NCBI RefSeq assembly: GCF_000632225.1
Contig: NZ_JFYV01000001.1
Coordinates: forward strand, 62,001 to 126,000
Origin: Sphingomonas sp. RIT328
Lineage (GTDB): Bacteria > Pseudomonadota > Alphaproteobacteria > Sphingomonadales > Sphingomonadaceae
DNA: 64,000 bases
Direction: 5' to 3'
Shown: positions 1 to 9,263 of the stretch, piece after piece
Layout of the letters: each line of letters starts with the position of its first letter
Numbering within the stretch: the first letter of the stretch is position 1
The notes under the pieces: model-generated
Databases searched by the model: none
What the model was told of the DNA's origin: nothing
What the model saw: only the letters and a program-made list of their open reading frames with translations
Position numbers and translations under genes: made by a program

Positions 1-930
1 CGCGCCATAACCGGCGGGTTGCCAGCGCTGCGGCGCGGCGACGGTGAGCGGGATCGCGACGCGGTTGAGCCCGGCGGCGACCGCCACCGCCTGTTCGACG
101 GTGCGCGCGGTGCCGTCGGGCGCGGTCATCGTCGTGCGCAGCGTCACCGTCTTCGCCCGGTCGGCGACGATCGTCGCGCGCGCGGTCAGCCGCGCCTCGG
201 CATCGTTGAGCGCATCCTGTTCGACGCGCAGCGTCTCGATCCGCGCCGCGTCCCACGCCTCGAGCCGCGCCGGCCGCCACAGGCCGATGGTGACGATCCG
301 CGGGCCCCAGTCCCAGCCATATTGGTATTTCGGCTTGCGGATATAGGGCGAGGTCTGGCGGTCGCCGGGATCGTCCTTGAACGCCGAGACATATTCGCCG
401 GGCAGCGGGTGCTTGGCGGCGAGGACCAGCGGCGCGAGCTGCTTGATCGGCGAGGCGATGGTGACGAGGATCTCATTGTCGCCGGCCTTGAGCAGCGACT
501 TGGCATCCGCGCGCCAGCGGCGATGCGCATTGTCGGCGGAGAGCAGCACGCGACCGTTGACGCGCACCGTCGCGAAGGTGTCGAGCCCGTCGAAGACGAG
601 GTCGAGATGATCGCGCGCCAGCATCGCCGGCGACACCGCGATCTGCGTGCGGAACTGCCAGTCGGTCAGGCCGACCCATTGGATCGCGGCTTCGTTGGTG
701 CCCTTGAACGGATCGGGGACGCGGTGGGCGGCGATCAGATCCTGCTGGACGCTGCCCGGCACGTGCGCGGGCAGCCAGCGCGTTTCCTTGGGATGCGCCT
801 GTCCGGCAGCGCTGTCGGCGGGATCGATCCGCACCTGCCAGCCACGGTCGAGCGCCACGTCCGTACGCGGCGCGGCGAAGGCCGGCGTCGATGCGAGCAG
901 GGCGAAGAAAAGGGGGAGGGCGGGCTTCAC
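1..930 (-). CDS. Beta-mannosidase (GH2 family), N-terminal part, cut by window edge
   Basis: About 310 N-terminal residues are visible; the catalytic TIM barrel lies beyond the left edge. The protein begins with a signal peptide (KPALPLFFALLASTPAFA), so it is exported. A jelly-roll GH2 sugar-binding domain follows, containing the motif KYQYGWDWGPRIVTIGLWRP, which is characteristic of beta-mannosidases (exo-cleavage of beta-1,4-mannosyl residues such as the core mannose of N-glycans). I chose GTG at 930-928 because it overlaps the stop of the upstream hexosaminidase by 4 bases (GTGA) and places the signal peptide at the N-terminus. The overlap implies translational coupling with that gene. The family call is firm; the substrate is inferred. 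Confidence 0.85.
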   Translation of the reverse strand, partial: MKPALPLFFALLASTPAFAAPRTDVALDRGWQVRIDPADSAAGQAHPKETRWLPAHVPGSVQQDLIAAHRVPDPFKGTNEAAIQWVGLTDWQFRTQIAVSPAMLARDHLDLVFDGLDTFATVRVNGRVLLSADNAHRRWRADAKSLLKAGDNEILVTIASPIKQLAPLVLAAKHPLPGEYVSAFKDDPGDRQTSPYIRKPKYQYGWDWGPRIVTIGLWRPARLEAWDAARIETLRVEQDALNDAEARLTARATIVADRAKTVTLRTTMTAPDGTARTVEQAVAVAAGLNRVAIPLTVAAPQRWQPAGYGA

Positions 931-3257
931 TGGACAGGCTCCGTCAACTGGACGTGATCGACCACGTAGAGCGGGTCGGCTAGCGGCGAGGTGAATTGCA
1001 GGCAGAGGTCGGCGTCGCGCGTCTGCGGCGGCAGCGCGGCCTCGAAGCGCATCCGGTTGGGCGCGCTTGCCGGATCGGGCAGCGGGAAGGTCGCCAGCAC
1101 CGCCGGCCGCGGCGCGTCCTTCGTCGGGCAGCCGGCGGTGACGACCAGCTCGCCGTGCGGCGTGACGTTGTAATGCGCGCGCACCTTGGTGAACTCGTGC
1201 GCGAGCCCGAACGGCCGCGGCAGTCGCGCGACGTCCAGCGCGATCGTCCTCGCGCGGGCGATCGGCGAAGCAGGGAAGACCGAGCAAGTGTCGAACAGGT
1301 CGATCTTATAGGCGGGCGCGTCGGCGGGGGGGTCGGCGGTCAGCGGTACGTGCAGCGCCAGCGATCCGGTCGGGCAGGCGGTGAGCGCGTCATTGCCGGC
1401 GCCGAGCAACGCCTGCCGGTCGGTCGCGAAGCTGCGCGGCGCCGCCAGCGCCACGCCCGCGGCATCGAAGGCGGCGGCGCGGATCGTCGCGCCGGGTGGC
1501 AGCGTCAGCGGCGCGGCGTAGCGCCGGCTGCTGGCGGCGGGAGCGCTGCCGTCGAGCGTGTAGCGGATCGTGCCGAGCGGGGCCTGTGTCGCCAGGGCGA
1601 CCGTCACGCGCCCGCTGCGCAGCACGTCGCCGCGCTTGCCCTGCAGCATGTACGTGACCGCAAAGGCGCTGTCGGCGACCTCCAGCCCTGCCCGCCGCCA
1701 GCGCGCGATTTGCGGCTGGAGCCGTGCGACGAAGCCGGGAAAGTCGCGCGCACCCGGCGCCGACCAGCTGATCTCGGCGAGCGCCGCGGCGCGCGGGAAG
1801 ATCGCATGCTGCACCTGCCGCGCGGTGATGAGATATTCGCTGAACGCATTGCCCTGCGCGCCGAGGATATGTCCGGCGGCGGCGGCATCGATGCCCGCGG
1901 GCAGCGGATCGTAGCGATACAGGTCGGCCAGCGTCTGGATCGCCAGCCGGCCGGGCGGCTCGTCCGCCTGATCGCTCTGCGCATTGTCGAGGTAGAGCGT
2001 CGGCCCCGGCGACAGCACGACATCGTGCCCGCGCTTCGCCGCCTCGACCGCGCCCGTCTCGCCGCGCCACGACATCACCGCCGCCGATTGCGGCAATTCG
2101 CCTTCGAGGATCTCGTCCCAGCCGATCAGCCGCCGGTTGCGCTTGGCGAGATAGGCGGCGAGCTGGTCGATCAGCCAGCTCTGCATCTGCATCTCGGTCT
2201 TGAGGCCGAGCGATGCCATCTGCGCCTGCACAGCGGGCGAGCGCTCCCATTGATCCTTGACCGCCTCGTCGCCGCCGAGATGGATATACGGGCCCGGAAA
2301 CACCGCGAGCAGCTCGTCGAGAATGTCCTCGACGAAACGCACCGTTTCGGGGCGCGGGTTGAGCAGATACGGGTTGACGCCCCAGTCGTGGCCGACTGCG
2401 GGCCGATCGCCGAGCACGCCATGTTCGGGATAGGCGGCGACCAGGGCCTGCGCATGGCCGGGCAGGTCGATCTCTGGCACGATGACGATACCACGCTCGG
2501 CGGCATAGGCGACGAGGCCGCGCAGCTCCGCCTGCGTATAGAAGCCGCCGACGCGCGCTCCCGGCGGGCCGCCGGCGGAGGGCGGGGTGCGCCAGGCGCC
2601 GACCTCGGTCAGCTTGGGATAGCGTCTGACCTCGAACCGCCAGCCCTGATCGTCGCTGAGATGGAGATGGAGCGTGTTGAGCTTCACCGCCGCCATCTGG
2701 TCGACGATATCGCGCAGCACCGCGACGGGCTGGAAATGCCGCGCCGGATCGATCATCAGCCCGCGCCAGGCGAAGCGCGGCGCATCGGCGATGGCGAGCG
2801 CCGGCACCGCGACCGGCCGGCCATAAGCGCGATCCGGGCTGAGCAATTGCGCGAGCGTCATCGCGCCGTGGACGAGGCCGCGATCGCCCGATGCACTGAT
2901 CCGGATGCCGTGCGCATCGCTGTCGAGCCGATAGGCCTCGTCGCCGGTGACGGTCGCATCGCGGACGAAGCGGATCGCGGCCTCGCCGGCGACTGGTGCG
3001 AGCGCGATCCCGCGCGCGACGCGGACGTGCTGGGCGAGCAACCGCGCGGCGGCCGCCGCACCGGCATCGCCCGGCGGTGTGCCGACCCGCGCGCCGTCGG
3101 CGACGAGGAAGCTTCCGCTGCCCTGCGTCACGCTCTGCGGCAGGGGGACGAGCGGCAGCTCGCCCGCAGCCGGCGGGGCGGGGCGGGCGGCGGCGGGCGC
3201 GGTCAGCAGCGCCAACGCAGCGCCGACGACGATCGCGATTCCCGGTTGCTCCCTCAT
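927..3257 (-). CDS. Beta-N-acetylhexosaminidase, GH20
   Basis: A 776-residue exported enzyme that removes terminal GlcNAc or GalNAc from oligosaccharides. Residues 1-25 are a signal peptide ending in APAAA. An N-terminal GH20b-like domain runs to about 160. The GH20 barrel shows HLHLSDDQGWRFE near 197 and HLGGDEA near 326-332, with the catalytic Asp330-Glu331 pair of substrate-assisted catalysis. A chitobiase-like C-terminal module (TIRYTLDGSAP) follows, and then an extra region of about 170 residues. The next gene overlaps its stop by 4 bases. The upstream region carries AATACC direct repeats also found before the PTS genes. Confidence 0.95.
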   Translation of the reverse strand: MREQPGIAIVVGAALALLTAPAAARPAPPAAGELPLVPLPQSVTQGSGSFLVADGARVGTPPGDAGAAAAARLLAQHVRVARGIALAPVAGEAAIRFVRDATVTGDEAYRLDSDAHGIRISASGDRGLVHGAMTLAQLLSPDRAYGRPVAVPALAIADAPRFAWRGLMIDPARHFQPVAVLRDIVDQMAAVKLNTLHLHLSDDQGWRFEVRRYPKLTEVGAWRTPPSAGGPPGARVGGFYTQAELRGLVAYAAERGIVIVPEIDLPGHAQALVAAYPEHGVLGDRPAVGHDWGVNPYLLNPRPETVRFVEDILDELLAVFPGPYIHLGGDEAVKDQWERSPAVQAQMASLGLKTEMQMQSWLIDQLAAYLAKRNRRLIGWDEILEGELPQSAAVMSWRGETGAVEAAKRGHDVVLSPGPTLYLDNAQSDQADEPPGRLAIQTLADLYRYDPLPAGIDAAAAGHILGAQGNAFSEYLITARQVQHAIFPRAAALAEISWSAPGARDFPGFVARLQPQIARWRRAGLEVADSAFAVTYMLQGKRGDVLRSGRVTVALATQAPLGTIRYTLDGSAPAASSRRYAAPLTLPPGATIRAAAFDAAGVALAAPRSFATDRQALLGAGNDALTACPTGSLALHVPLTADPPADAPAYKIDLFDTCSVFPASPIARARTIALDVARLPRPFGLAHEFTKVRAHYNVTPHGELVVTAGCPTKDAPRPAVLATFPLPDPASAPNRMRFEAALPPQTRDADLCLQFTSPLADPLYVVDHVQLTEPVQ

Positions 3258-3279
3258 GGCCGCCCCTTGGTCCTGTTTT

Positions 3280-3294
3280 GGTATTGATGGTATC
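3280..3294. promoter_or_regulatory. Candidate operator: AATACC-type direct repeat
   Basis: GGTATT and GGTATC occur as direct repeats 9 bases apart, 23 bases before the hexosaminidase start; on the coding strand they read GATACC and AATACC. The same hexamer pair occurs 55 bases before the EIIA-HPr-EI gene at 13321-13337. The sharing is seen in the sequence. Binding by the GntR regulator of the cluster is inferred. Confidence 0.4.
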
Positions 3295-3338
3295 TTGGCC
3301 GACGCTTTCCGCGGCGTCCATGCCTGATCTGCAAAAAA

Positions 3339-3370
3339 GCCCCGGCAGCCGCATCACGGGCTGCCGAGGC
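3339..3370 (-). terminator. Rho-independent terminator for the TonB receptor gene
   Basis: An inverted repeat CGGCAGCC/GGCTGCCG (3343-3350 with 3359-3366, 8-base loop) is extended by GCC/GGC after one mismatch. On the minus strand it is followed by a run of six T (A tract at 3333-3338). It lies 45 bases after the stop of the TonB-dependent receptor gene. A second T run (3375-3380) on the other side would allow plus-strand termination as well. Confidence 0.75.
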
Positions 3371-3415
3371 AATGATTTTTTACACACGTTATTTGAGTGG
3401 TTTGGTCGGGGCGTC

Positions 3416-6211
3416 TTACATCCGGAACGACACCGCCGCCGCAAAGGTGCGGCCGTTCTTGTAGAAGGCGGTGGGCCGGTCCGGCGTCGCATTATATTGC
3501 AGGTACGTCTCGTCGAGCAGGTTCTGCGCGTTGACGCTGAGCACGATGCCCTTGGTGATGTTGAGCGAGGCGGAGGCATCGAGCTGGCTGTAGGGCGCGA
3601 CCATTTCGCGCGAGCCGAGCCGGCCGATCGTGCGGAAATAGCTCGACCGGTAATTGTAACTGACCCGCGCCTGGAACGGTCCCTTTTCGAAATAGGGGAT
3701 CACGTTGACCGTATGCTTCGACAGATAGGGCAGGTTGAGCGTCGTGCCGGTCACGTCGGTATTGGAGGTCGAACTCTCCTGATAGGAATAATTCGCCTGC
3801 AAGCCGAAGCCGCCCCAGATGTCGCTCTGCGCGGAGATCAACGCGCCGTTAACCTTCGCCTTGCCGCCATTGATCGGCTGGTTGACGTTATAGGTCGCCA
3901 GCGCGCCGGTCAGTGAGTTGAAGAAGACCGCATTGGTCCGCGTGTTGAAGATATAGTTGCTGATCTCGCGTCGGAACAGCTCGACCGCCAGCAGGCTGCC
4001 GGCGCGGGGGTAATATTCGGCGGTCAGTTCGTAATTCGTCGACTCATAGGGCTTGAGGTTGGGATTGCCGCCGCCACCGTCGAGCGTGACGTTGTTGAGT
4101 GAGGTCGCCGCCGCCAGATCCTCGTAGCGCGGCCGCGCGATGACCCGCGCCGCCGCACCGCGGACGATCACCTTCGGCGTGATCGAATAGGCGATGTTGA
4201 GGCTCGGCAGGAACTTGAGATAGTCGTTCACCGTGCGGGTCGGCACCGGCACCGGATTGACCGTGTTGCTCAGCGTCGTCGCGTAATTGGAGATGTCGCG
4301 GGTATAGACGAGCCGGCCGCCGATATTGCCGCGCAGCCCGTCCTGATCGAAATTGGCCTGGGCATAGGAGGCCATCACCGTTTCGCGCACCTCGGTCGAG
4401 GCACCGACCTTGGTGACCAGCGGGCTGTTGATCGCATTGGCGAGGATGTCGATCACCGACTGCTGCGGCAGGTTGAGATATTTGGTGGCATTGCCCATGC
4501 CGCCGCTGCCGTCGAACGTACCGTCGGGCGTGGTCAGCGCGGTGACGCCGAGCTGGGTGACGTCGAGCGACTGCTGCAGATAGGTGTTGATCCCGCGCGC
4601 ATCGACGCGATTGACGTGATCGGTGACGCGGCTGCCGAGCAGGATCTCCGTGAACGGCCCGACGCTGACCGGGATGGTCGCGTCATAGCCGCCGAAGATA
4701 TCGCGATCGGTGGTGACGCTATAGTCCAGCCCGCCGATCTGCGCCGCGATCAATTGCGCCCCGGTTGACGTCAGCACCGGCCGCCCCTCGATCTGCGCGG
4801 CGTTGTTGTTCGGATTGGTGAAATAGTTCGCCGGATTGGTCAGGTCGCCGACGAAATTGACCGTCGCGGTGTTGTTGGTGAAGGCGTAGCTGTACGGCAG
4901 CTTGGTCTGCACGTTGAACAGATATTCGGGATTGCGGCCGCCCTTGGCGCGCGACCAGCCGCCCGAGAAGTTGACCTTGGCGCCGCCGTCGCCCTCCCAG
5001 TCGGCGAACAGGTTGAGATTGTCGGTCTTGAGGCTGGTGCGGCGGACGAGCGTATCGAGCTGCGCGCTCTGGCTCGTCGCCGCGCCGAAGCTCGCGGCGG
5101 TGACGACGCCGTTGCTGATCGTCGCGGACTGCAACACGTTCCCCGTCCAGGCGCCGGGGATGGTGTACATCGACTGGCTGTAATTGTTGTAATTGCCGTC
5201 GATATGCGTGCCGTTGAGGGTGAGAGTCAGATCGCTGCTCGGCCGGAACTGCATCGTGCCCGACACGCTCTTGCGCTCGCGCTGCTGCTGGAAATAGGCG
5301 TAGTTGATGCCGAAGGGCGAGGCCGCCTTGTACAGATCCTCGATCGTGCCGCCGGTGATCGTCGCGCCGGGGCTCTTGAGGCTGAGGGTGCCGTCGCTGG
5401 CGCGATTGACGAACGGGCTGTTGTAGGTGCCGTCGGCATTGGGTGCGGTATTGTCATAGCCGAAGAATTCGACGCCGGCGCGGGTCAGGTTCTGCTTGTC
5501 GTAGGTGGCGGCGACGAGCACGCCGAACGTCTCGTCGGCGTTGCGCCAGCTGTACAGGCCCGAGCCGCGGGCGTTGCCCTTGTCCGACCGGTCATTGTAC
5601 GAATAGCCGCCCGAGGCGAAGATCGAATTGGCCGGCAGATCGAGCGGCCGGCGCGTGCGGACGATCACCGTACCGCCGAGGCTGCCCTCCTCGATCCGCG
5701 GCTCGGGCGACTTGTACACTTCGAGCCGGTCGACCAGTTCGGGAGCGAGCAGCGAATAGTTGAAGGTGCGGCTCGACGGATCATTGTCGTTGCCGCCCCA
5801 GTCGGCCGAGGCGAGCGCATGGCCGTCGAGCAGCATGCGGTTGAGCGCCGGATCGGTGCCGAGGATCGCCACCTTCTCGCCTTCGCCGAAGCGCCGGTCG
5901 ATGCTGACGCCGGGAATGTGCGACAGCGATTCCGCGACGTTGCGATCGGGGAATTTGCCGACGTCTTCCGAGGTGATGACATCGACCACCGCATTGGCGT
6001 TGCGCTTGACGTTGATCGCCTTTTGCAGACTGCCGCGATAGCCGGTGACGATGATGTCGCCGTCGGCCGGTGCGTCCGTCGCGGTCGTCGTCGCCGCCTG
6101 ATCGTCGCTGCCGGGTGGGCTGGCGGTCGGCGCGGTCTGCGCCGTCGACGGAAGGGCCGCGGCAAGGCCGGCCAGTGCCGTGGTCACGAGGATCGCATGG
6201 CGAAGGTGCAT
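3416..6211 (-). CDS. TonB-dependent receptor, carbohydrate uptake type
   Basis: A 931-residue outer-membrane receptor with a signal peptide ending near residue 24 (PSTAQ). After it come the TonB-box/plug start GDIIVTGYRGSLQKAI, a plug domain (residues about 60-180, with NVAESLSHIPGVSIDR and EEGSLGGTVIVRTRRPL), and a long beta-barrel ending in the aromatic-rich signature FAAAVSFRM. This is the large Xanthomonas/Caulobacter subclass that moves oligosaccharides across the outer membrane. Its place between hexosaminidase and the nag operon suggests GlcNAc-containing glycans as substrate. It ends just before a strong terminator. Confidence 0.93.
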   Translation of the reverse strand: MHLRHAILVTTALAGLAAALPSTAQTAPTASPPGSDDQAATTTATDAPADGDIIVTGYRGSLQKAINVKRNANAVVDVITSEDVGKFPDRNVAESLSHIPGVSIDRRFGEGEKVAILGTDPALNRMLLDGHALASADWGGNDNDPSSRTFNYSLLAPELVDRLEVYKSPEPRIEEGSLGGTVIVRTRRPLDLPANSIFASGGYSYNDRSDKGNARGSGLYSWRNADETFGVLVAATYDKQNLTRAGVEFFGYDNTAPNADGTYNSPFVNRASDGTLSLKSPGATITGGTIEDLYKAASPFGINYAYFQQQRERKSVSGTMQFRPSSDLTLTLNGTHIDGNYNNYSQSMYTIPGAWTGNVLQSATISNGVVTAASFGAATSQSAQLDTLVRRTSLKTDNLNLFADWEGDGGAKVNFSGGWSRAKGGRNPEYLFNVQTKLPYSYAFTNNTATVNFVGDLTNPANYFTNPNNNAAQIEGRPVLTSTGAQLIAAQIGGLDYSVTTDRDIFGGYDATIPVSVGPFTEILLGSRVTDHVNRVDARGINTYLQQSLDVTQLGVTALTTPDGTFDGSGGMGNATKYLNLPQQSVIDILANAINSPLVTKVGASTEVRETVMASYAQANFDQDGLRGNIGGRLVYTRDISNYATTLSNTVNPVPVPTRTVNDYLKFLPSLNIAYSITPKVIVRGAAARVIARPRYEDLAAATSLNNVTLDGGGGNPNLKPYESTNYELTAEYYPRAGSLLAVELFRREISNYIFNTRTNAVFFNSLTGALATYNVNQPINGGKAKVNGALISAQSDIWGGFGLQANYSYQESSTSNTDVTGTTLNLPYLSKHTVNVIPYFEKGPFQARVSYNYRSSYFRTIGRLGSREMVAPYSQLDASASLNITKGIVLSVNAQNLLDETYLQYNATPDRPTAFYKNGRTFAAAVSFRM

Positions 6212-6603
6212 CAGCTTCAGTCCCCTTTGTGGCGCACGCCCGGCCGCATGCCCCGTTCACACAGCCGCATCGGCCGGCGGCGATCCACGAGCGTGCCATT
6301 TTGGCATATAAATCCGCTCGCTATGGAAAGGTTATAACCAATCCATGCCAATCCATGCATTAAAAGTGTAACATCGCTCGGCGAATGCGGCGAATTGTGT
6401 GACCGGTGGCGTGACCGCTCTGGGACCGGTACGGTCCGAAAGCGTGTAGCGCAGGTAAAGTGTAAAGCGATCAGTGATTTGGGAGAGAGGATCATGCGGG
6501 ACGACGGATACGGCGGCGGCGGGTGTTGCAACGGTTCGTCGCACACGATCGCGACGGACGAGCGCCGGCAAACGCGGCAAGTGCGGGTGATGCGGGCCGA
6601 ATC
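6212..6603. promoter_or_regulatory. Divergent intergenic region with palindromes
   Basis: This 392-base region separates the TonB receptor (leftward) from cutC (rightward) and must hold both promoters. Seen here: a perfect palindrome GGTTATAACC at 6330-6339, next to two copies of AATCCATGC (from 6340 and 6350), in an AT-rich stretch 118 bases before the receptor start; and an inverted repeat GGACCG-GTA-CGGTCC at 6423-6437 on the cutC side. These are candidate regulator sites. No convincing gene is present. Confidence 0.4.
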
Positions 6604-7389
6604 ATGACGATGCAGGCGAATCGTCACGACACTTCGGACACCGCTCCGCGAATCACTCTGGAGATCTGCGTCGAGACCGTCGCGGGTGCCGCCGCGGCGA
6701 TCGCCGGTGGCTGCGACCGGATCGAATTATGTGCCGCGCTCGCACTCGGCGGGCTGACCCCGTCGGCGGGTCTGGTCGCGGCGGTGCTCGATGTGGCGCG
6801 ACCGGCCGGCGTGGCGGTGCGCGCGATGGTGCGACCGCAGCCGGGCGGCTTCACCTATGACGCGACGACGCTGGCGCTGGCGCAGCGCGAGGCGGCGGCG
6901 CTGGTCGCGGCGGGGGTCGACGGCCTCGTCTTCGGCGCGACGCGGGAGGGGGTGCTCGACACGGCGGCGCTGGCAGGCGTCCGCGACGTGTTGCCCGCCA
7001 CCGTCGGCATGACGCTGCATCGCGCGATCGACGTGGTCGACGATCCGGTCGCCGCGGTCGATACGGCGGTCGCGCTCGGCTTCGACCATATCCTGACCTC
7101 GGGCGGTGCGGCCTCGGCGCCCGCCGGGGCGGCGACGATCGCCCGGATGGTGGCGCGCGCCGCGAGCCGCTGCACCGTCATGGCCGGCGCCGGTGTCGCC
7201 CCCGGCAATGTCGCCGCGCTGATCGCCGCCACCGGCGTCCGCGCGGTCCACGGCTCGGCGAGCACGGCCGCCGCACCCGCCTCCGCCGAGCGTATCGACT
7301 TCGGGCCGCCGCCGCGGATCACCAGCGCCAGGCTCGTCGCGCAGCTACGTCAGGTCATTGACGACCAGTCCAATCTAGGACAATTGTAG
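6604..7389 (+). CDS. cutC: CutC family protein
   Basis: 261 residues, full length for the CutC TIM-barrel family. It shows the typical N-terminal LEICVETVAGAAAAIAGGC, GCDRIELCAALALGGLTPS, MVRPQPGGFTYD, TLHRAIDV and ILTSGGA motifs. The family is annotated as cytoplasmic copper homeostasis, but direct copper chemistry is poorly supported. Its position between a TonB receptor and nagR-type genes hints at a sugar-related role. ATG 6604 is chosen because the family motif starts about 20 residues later; ATG 6610 is an alternative. An inverted GGCGCC pair (7395-7410) lies just past the stop. Confidence 0.9.
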   Translation: MTMQANRHDTSDTAPRITLEICVETVAGAAAAIAGGCDRIELCAALALGGLTPSAGLVAAVLDVARPAGVAVRAMVRPQPGGFTYDATTLALAQREAAALVAAGVDGLVFGATREGVLDTAALAGVRDVLPATVGMTLHRAIDVVDDPVAAVDTAVALGFDHILTSGGAASAPAGAATIARMVARAASRCTVMAGAGVAPGNVAALIAATGVRAVHGSASTAAAPASAERIDFGPPPRITSARLVAQLRQVIDDQSNLGQL

Positions 7390-7465
7390 GGCAAGGCGCC
7401 ACTGGCGCCGCTCTGCGAGCCGTGGCACCCGTTGACGCCACAAGCAGCAGAACAGGGAGTGAGGG

Positions 7466-8203
7466 ATGAGTTTCGTGAGCCGGGTGGGGCGGTTTCGTGC
7501 CGACAATCCCTCACCGCTCTATCTGCAGCTGCAACAGCTCATCCGCGACGCGATCGGTGGCGAGGTGATCACGCGCGGCGATGCGATTCCGGCCGAGCGC
7601 GATCTCGCCGTCGAATATGGCGTGTCGCGCATCACGGTGCGCAAGGCGATCGAGGGGCTGGTCGAGGAAGGCCTGCTCACCCGTCGCCGCGGCGCGGGCA
7701 CCTTCGTCGCCGGGCGCGTCGAGAAGAATTTCAGCAAATTGTCTTCCTTCTCGGAGGATATGATCGCACGCGGCCTGACGCCGAGCAGCAGCTGGGTTTC
7801 GCGCAGCGTCGGGACCGTCAGCCCCGAGGAATCGATGGCGCTGGCCTTGTCGCCGAGCGCGCCGGTGTTCCGCTTCCAGCGGCTGCGCTTCGCCGACGAG
7901 GTGCCGATGGCGCTGGAGGTGGCGACGATCGCCGGTTTCTGCCTGCCGTCGATCGATGCGGTCGAAAGCTCGCTCTACGCCGCGCTGACCGAGGCGGGGC
8001 ATCGCCCGGTGCGCGCGCTTCAGCGGCTGCGCGCCGTGCCGTTCGGCACCGACCACGCGCGGATGCTCGGCGTCGATCCGGGCTCGCCCGGTCTGCTGAT
8101 CGAGCGGCGCGGCTTCCTGCGCGACGGCCGCGCCGTCGAATTCACCCGATCCTATTACCGCGGCGACAGCTACGATTTCGTGGCCGAGCTCGCCGACAGC
8201 TGA
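7466..8203 (+). CDS. GntR/HutC-family regulator with UTRA domain (NagR/NagQ-like)
   Basis: 245 residues. A winged helix (residues about 18-85: PLYLQLQQLIRDAI, PAERDLAVEYGVSRITVRKA, LLTRRRGAGTFVAG) is followed by a UTRA effector domain that ends in TRSYYRGDSYDFVAEL. This is the architecture of NagR/YvoA and DasR, which sense GlcNAc-6-P or GlcN-6-P. It lies directly upstream of the deaminase and nagA genes and is probably their repressor. ATG 7466 is preceded by AGGGAG. A 25-base gap separates it from the next gene, so it is part of the operon. Confidence 0.9.
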   Translation: MSFVSRVGRFRADNPSPLYLQLQQLIRDAIGGEVITRGDAIPAERDLAVEYGVSRITVRKAIEGLVEEGLLTRRRGAGTFVAGRVEKNFSKLSSFSEDMIARGLTPSSSWVSRSVGTVSPEESMALALSPSAPVFRFQRLRFADEVPMALEVATIAGFCLPSIDAVESSLYAALTEAGHRPVRALQRLRAVPFGTDHARMLGVDPGSPGLLIERRGFLRDGRAVEFTRSYYRGDSYDFVAELADS

Positions 8204-8228
8204 CACGAGCCCGGGGGCCCTGAACCAA

Positions 8229-9263
8229 GTGACGACCGATACGATGACGGGCACGCTGATGCGCGCCGAGACGCTGGAGGCGGAAGCGACCGTCGCCCGG
8301 CTGGTGGCGCGCAACACCGCCGCGCTGACCGCGCTCGGCGAGCGGCTGCGTGCGACCCCGCCCGACGTGGTCGTGACCTGCGCGCGCGGATCGTCGGACC
8401 ATGCCGCGATGTACGGCAAATATCTGATCGAGACGCTGGTCGGCGTGCCGGTCGCCTCGGCCGCGCCCTCGGTCGTATCGCTGTTCGACGCGCCGGTGAC
8501 GACGCGGCGCGCATTGTGCATCGCTATCTCGCAGAGCGGTCGCAGCCCCGATCTGCTCGCGACGGTCGAGGCGCATGCCAAGGCCGGTGCCGACGTGGTG
8601 GCGCTGGTCAACGACGAGACGTCGCCGCTCGCCGAGATGGCCGACACGTTGCTCGCGCTCAGCGCCGGGCCGGAACGCTCGGTCGCCGCGACCAAATCGT
8701 GCATCGCCGCGATGGCCGGCCTCGCCGCTCTGGTCGCAGCCTGGTCGGGTGATGCCGCGCTTGCCGAGGCGGTGAAGGTCTTGCCCGAACAGCTCGAACG
8801 CGCCGTCGCGCTCGACTGGAGCGCGGGCGTCGAGCCGCTTGCCGAGGCGAAGCAGATGTTCGTCATCGGTCGCGGCTATGGCTTCGGCGTCGCGCAGGAA
8901 TGCGCGCTCAAGCTCAAGGAGACCTGCCAGTTGCAGGCCGAGCCGTTCAGCGCCGCCGAGGTGCGCCACGGCCCGATGGCGATCGTCGGCGAAGGCTTTC
9001 CGGTTCTCGCGCTGGCGACCTCCGACGCGGCGGGCGACGACGTGATGGCGGTGGCGGAAACCTTCGCCGGCCGCGGCGCGACCGTCCTGTCGGCGCATGC
9101 CGGCGATGCGCGCGCCAACCTGCCGGCGCTCGACGCGCATCCGGCGGTGCAGCCGATCCTGATGCTGGCGAGCTTCTACGGTCTCGCCGAGGCGCTGTCG
9201 CGGCGGCGCGGGCTCGATCCCGACACGCCCCCGCACCTCGCCAAGGTGACGCGCACGCTATGA
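8229..9263 (+). CDS. SIS-domain glucosamine-6-phosphate deaminase (NagB-II type)
   Basis: 344 residues with two SIS domains and no glutaminase domain. Motifs include TCARGSSDHAAMYGKYLIE, CIAISQSGRSPDLL, SVAATKSCIAAMAG, FVIGRGYGFGVAQECALKLKE and AEVRHGPMAIV. It resembles the isomerase half of GlmS and is the alternative deaminase found in nag operons lacking classical NagB. It would convert GlcN-6-P to fructose-6-P and ammonia in the cytoplasm. The GTG at 8229 is used; ATG 8244 is possible, and neither has a strong ribosome site. It overlaps nagA by 4 bases (ATGA). Confidence 0.9.
   Translation: MTTDTMTGTLMRAETLEAEATVARLVARNTAALTALGERLRATPPDVVVTCARGSSDHAAMYGKYLIETLVGVPVASAAPSVVSLFDAPVTTRRALCIAISQSGRSPDLLATVEAHAKAGADVVALVNDETSPLAEMADTLLALSAGPERSVAATKSCIAAMAGLAALVAAWSGDAALAEAVKVLPEQLERAVALDWSAGVEPLAEAKQMFVIGRGYGFGVAQECALKLKETCQLQAEPFSAAEVRHGPMAIVGEGFPVLALATSDAAGDDVMAVAETFAGRGATVLSAHAGDARANLPALDAHPAVQPILMLASFYGLAEALSRRRGLDPDTPPHLAKVTRTL

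Noticed and set aside
19..957. Open plus-strand frame of 312 codons
   Set aside because: It is antisense to the beta-mannosidase, whose signal peptide and GH2 motif are clear; the plus-strand product is Arg-rich and without domain features.
996..3287. Open plus-strand frame of 763 codons
   Set aside because: Antisense shadow of the GH20 hexosaminidase, caused by high GC; no recognisable protein features.
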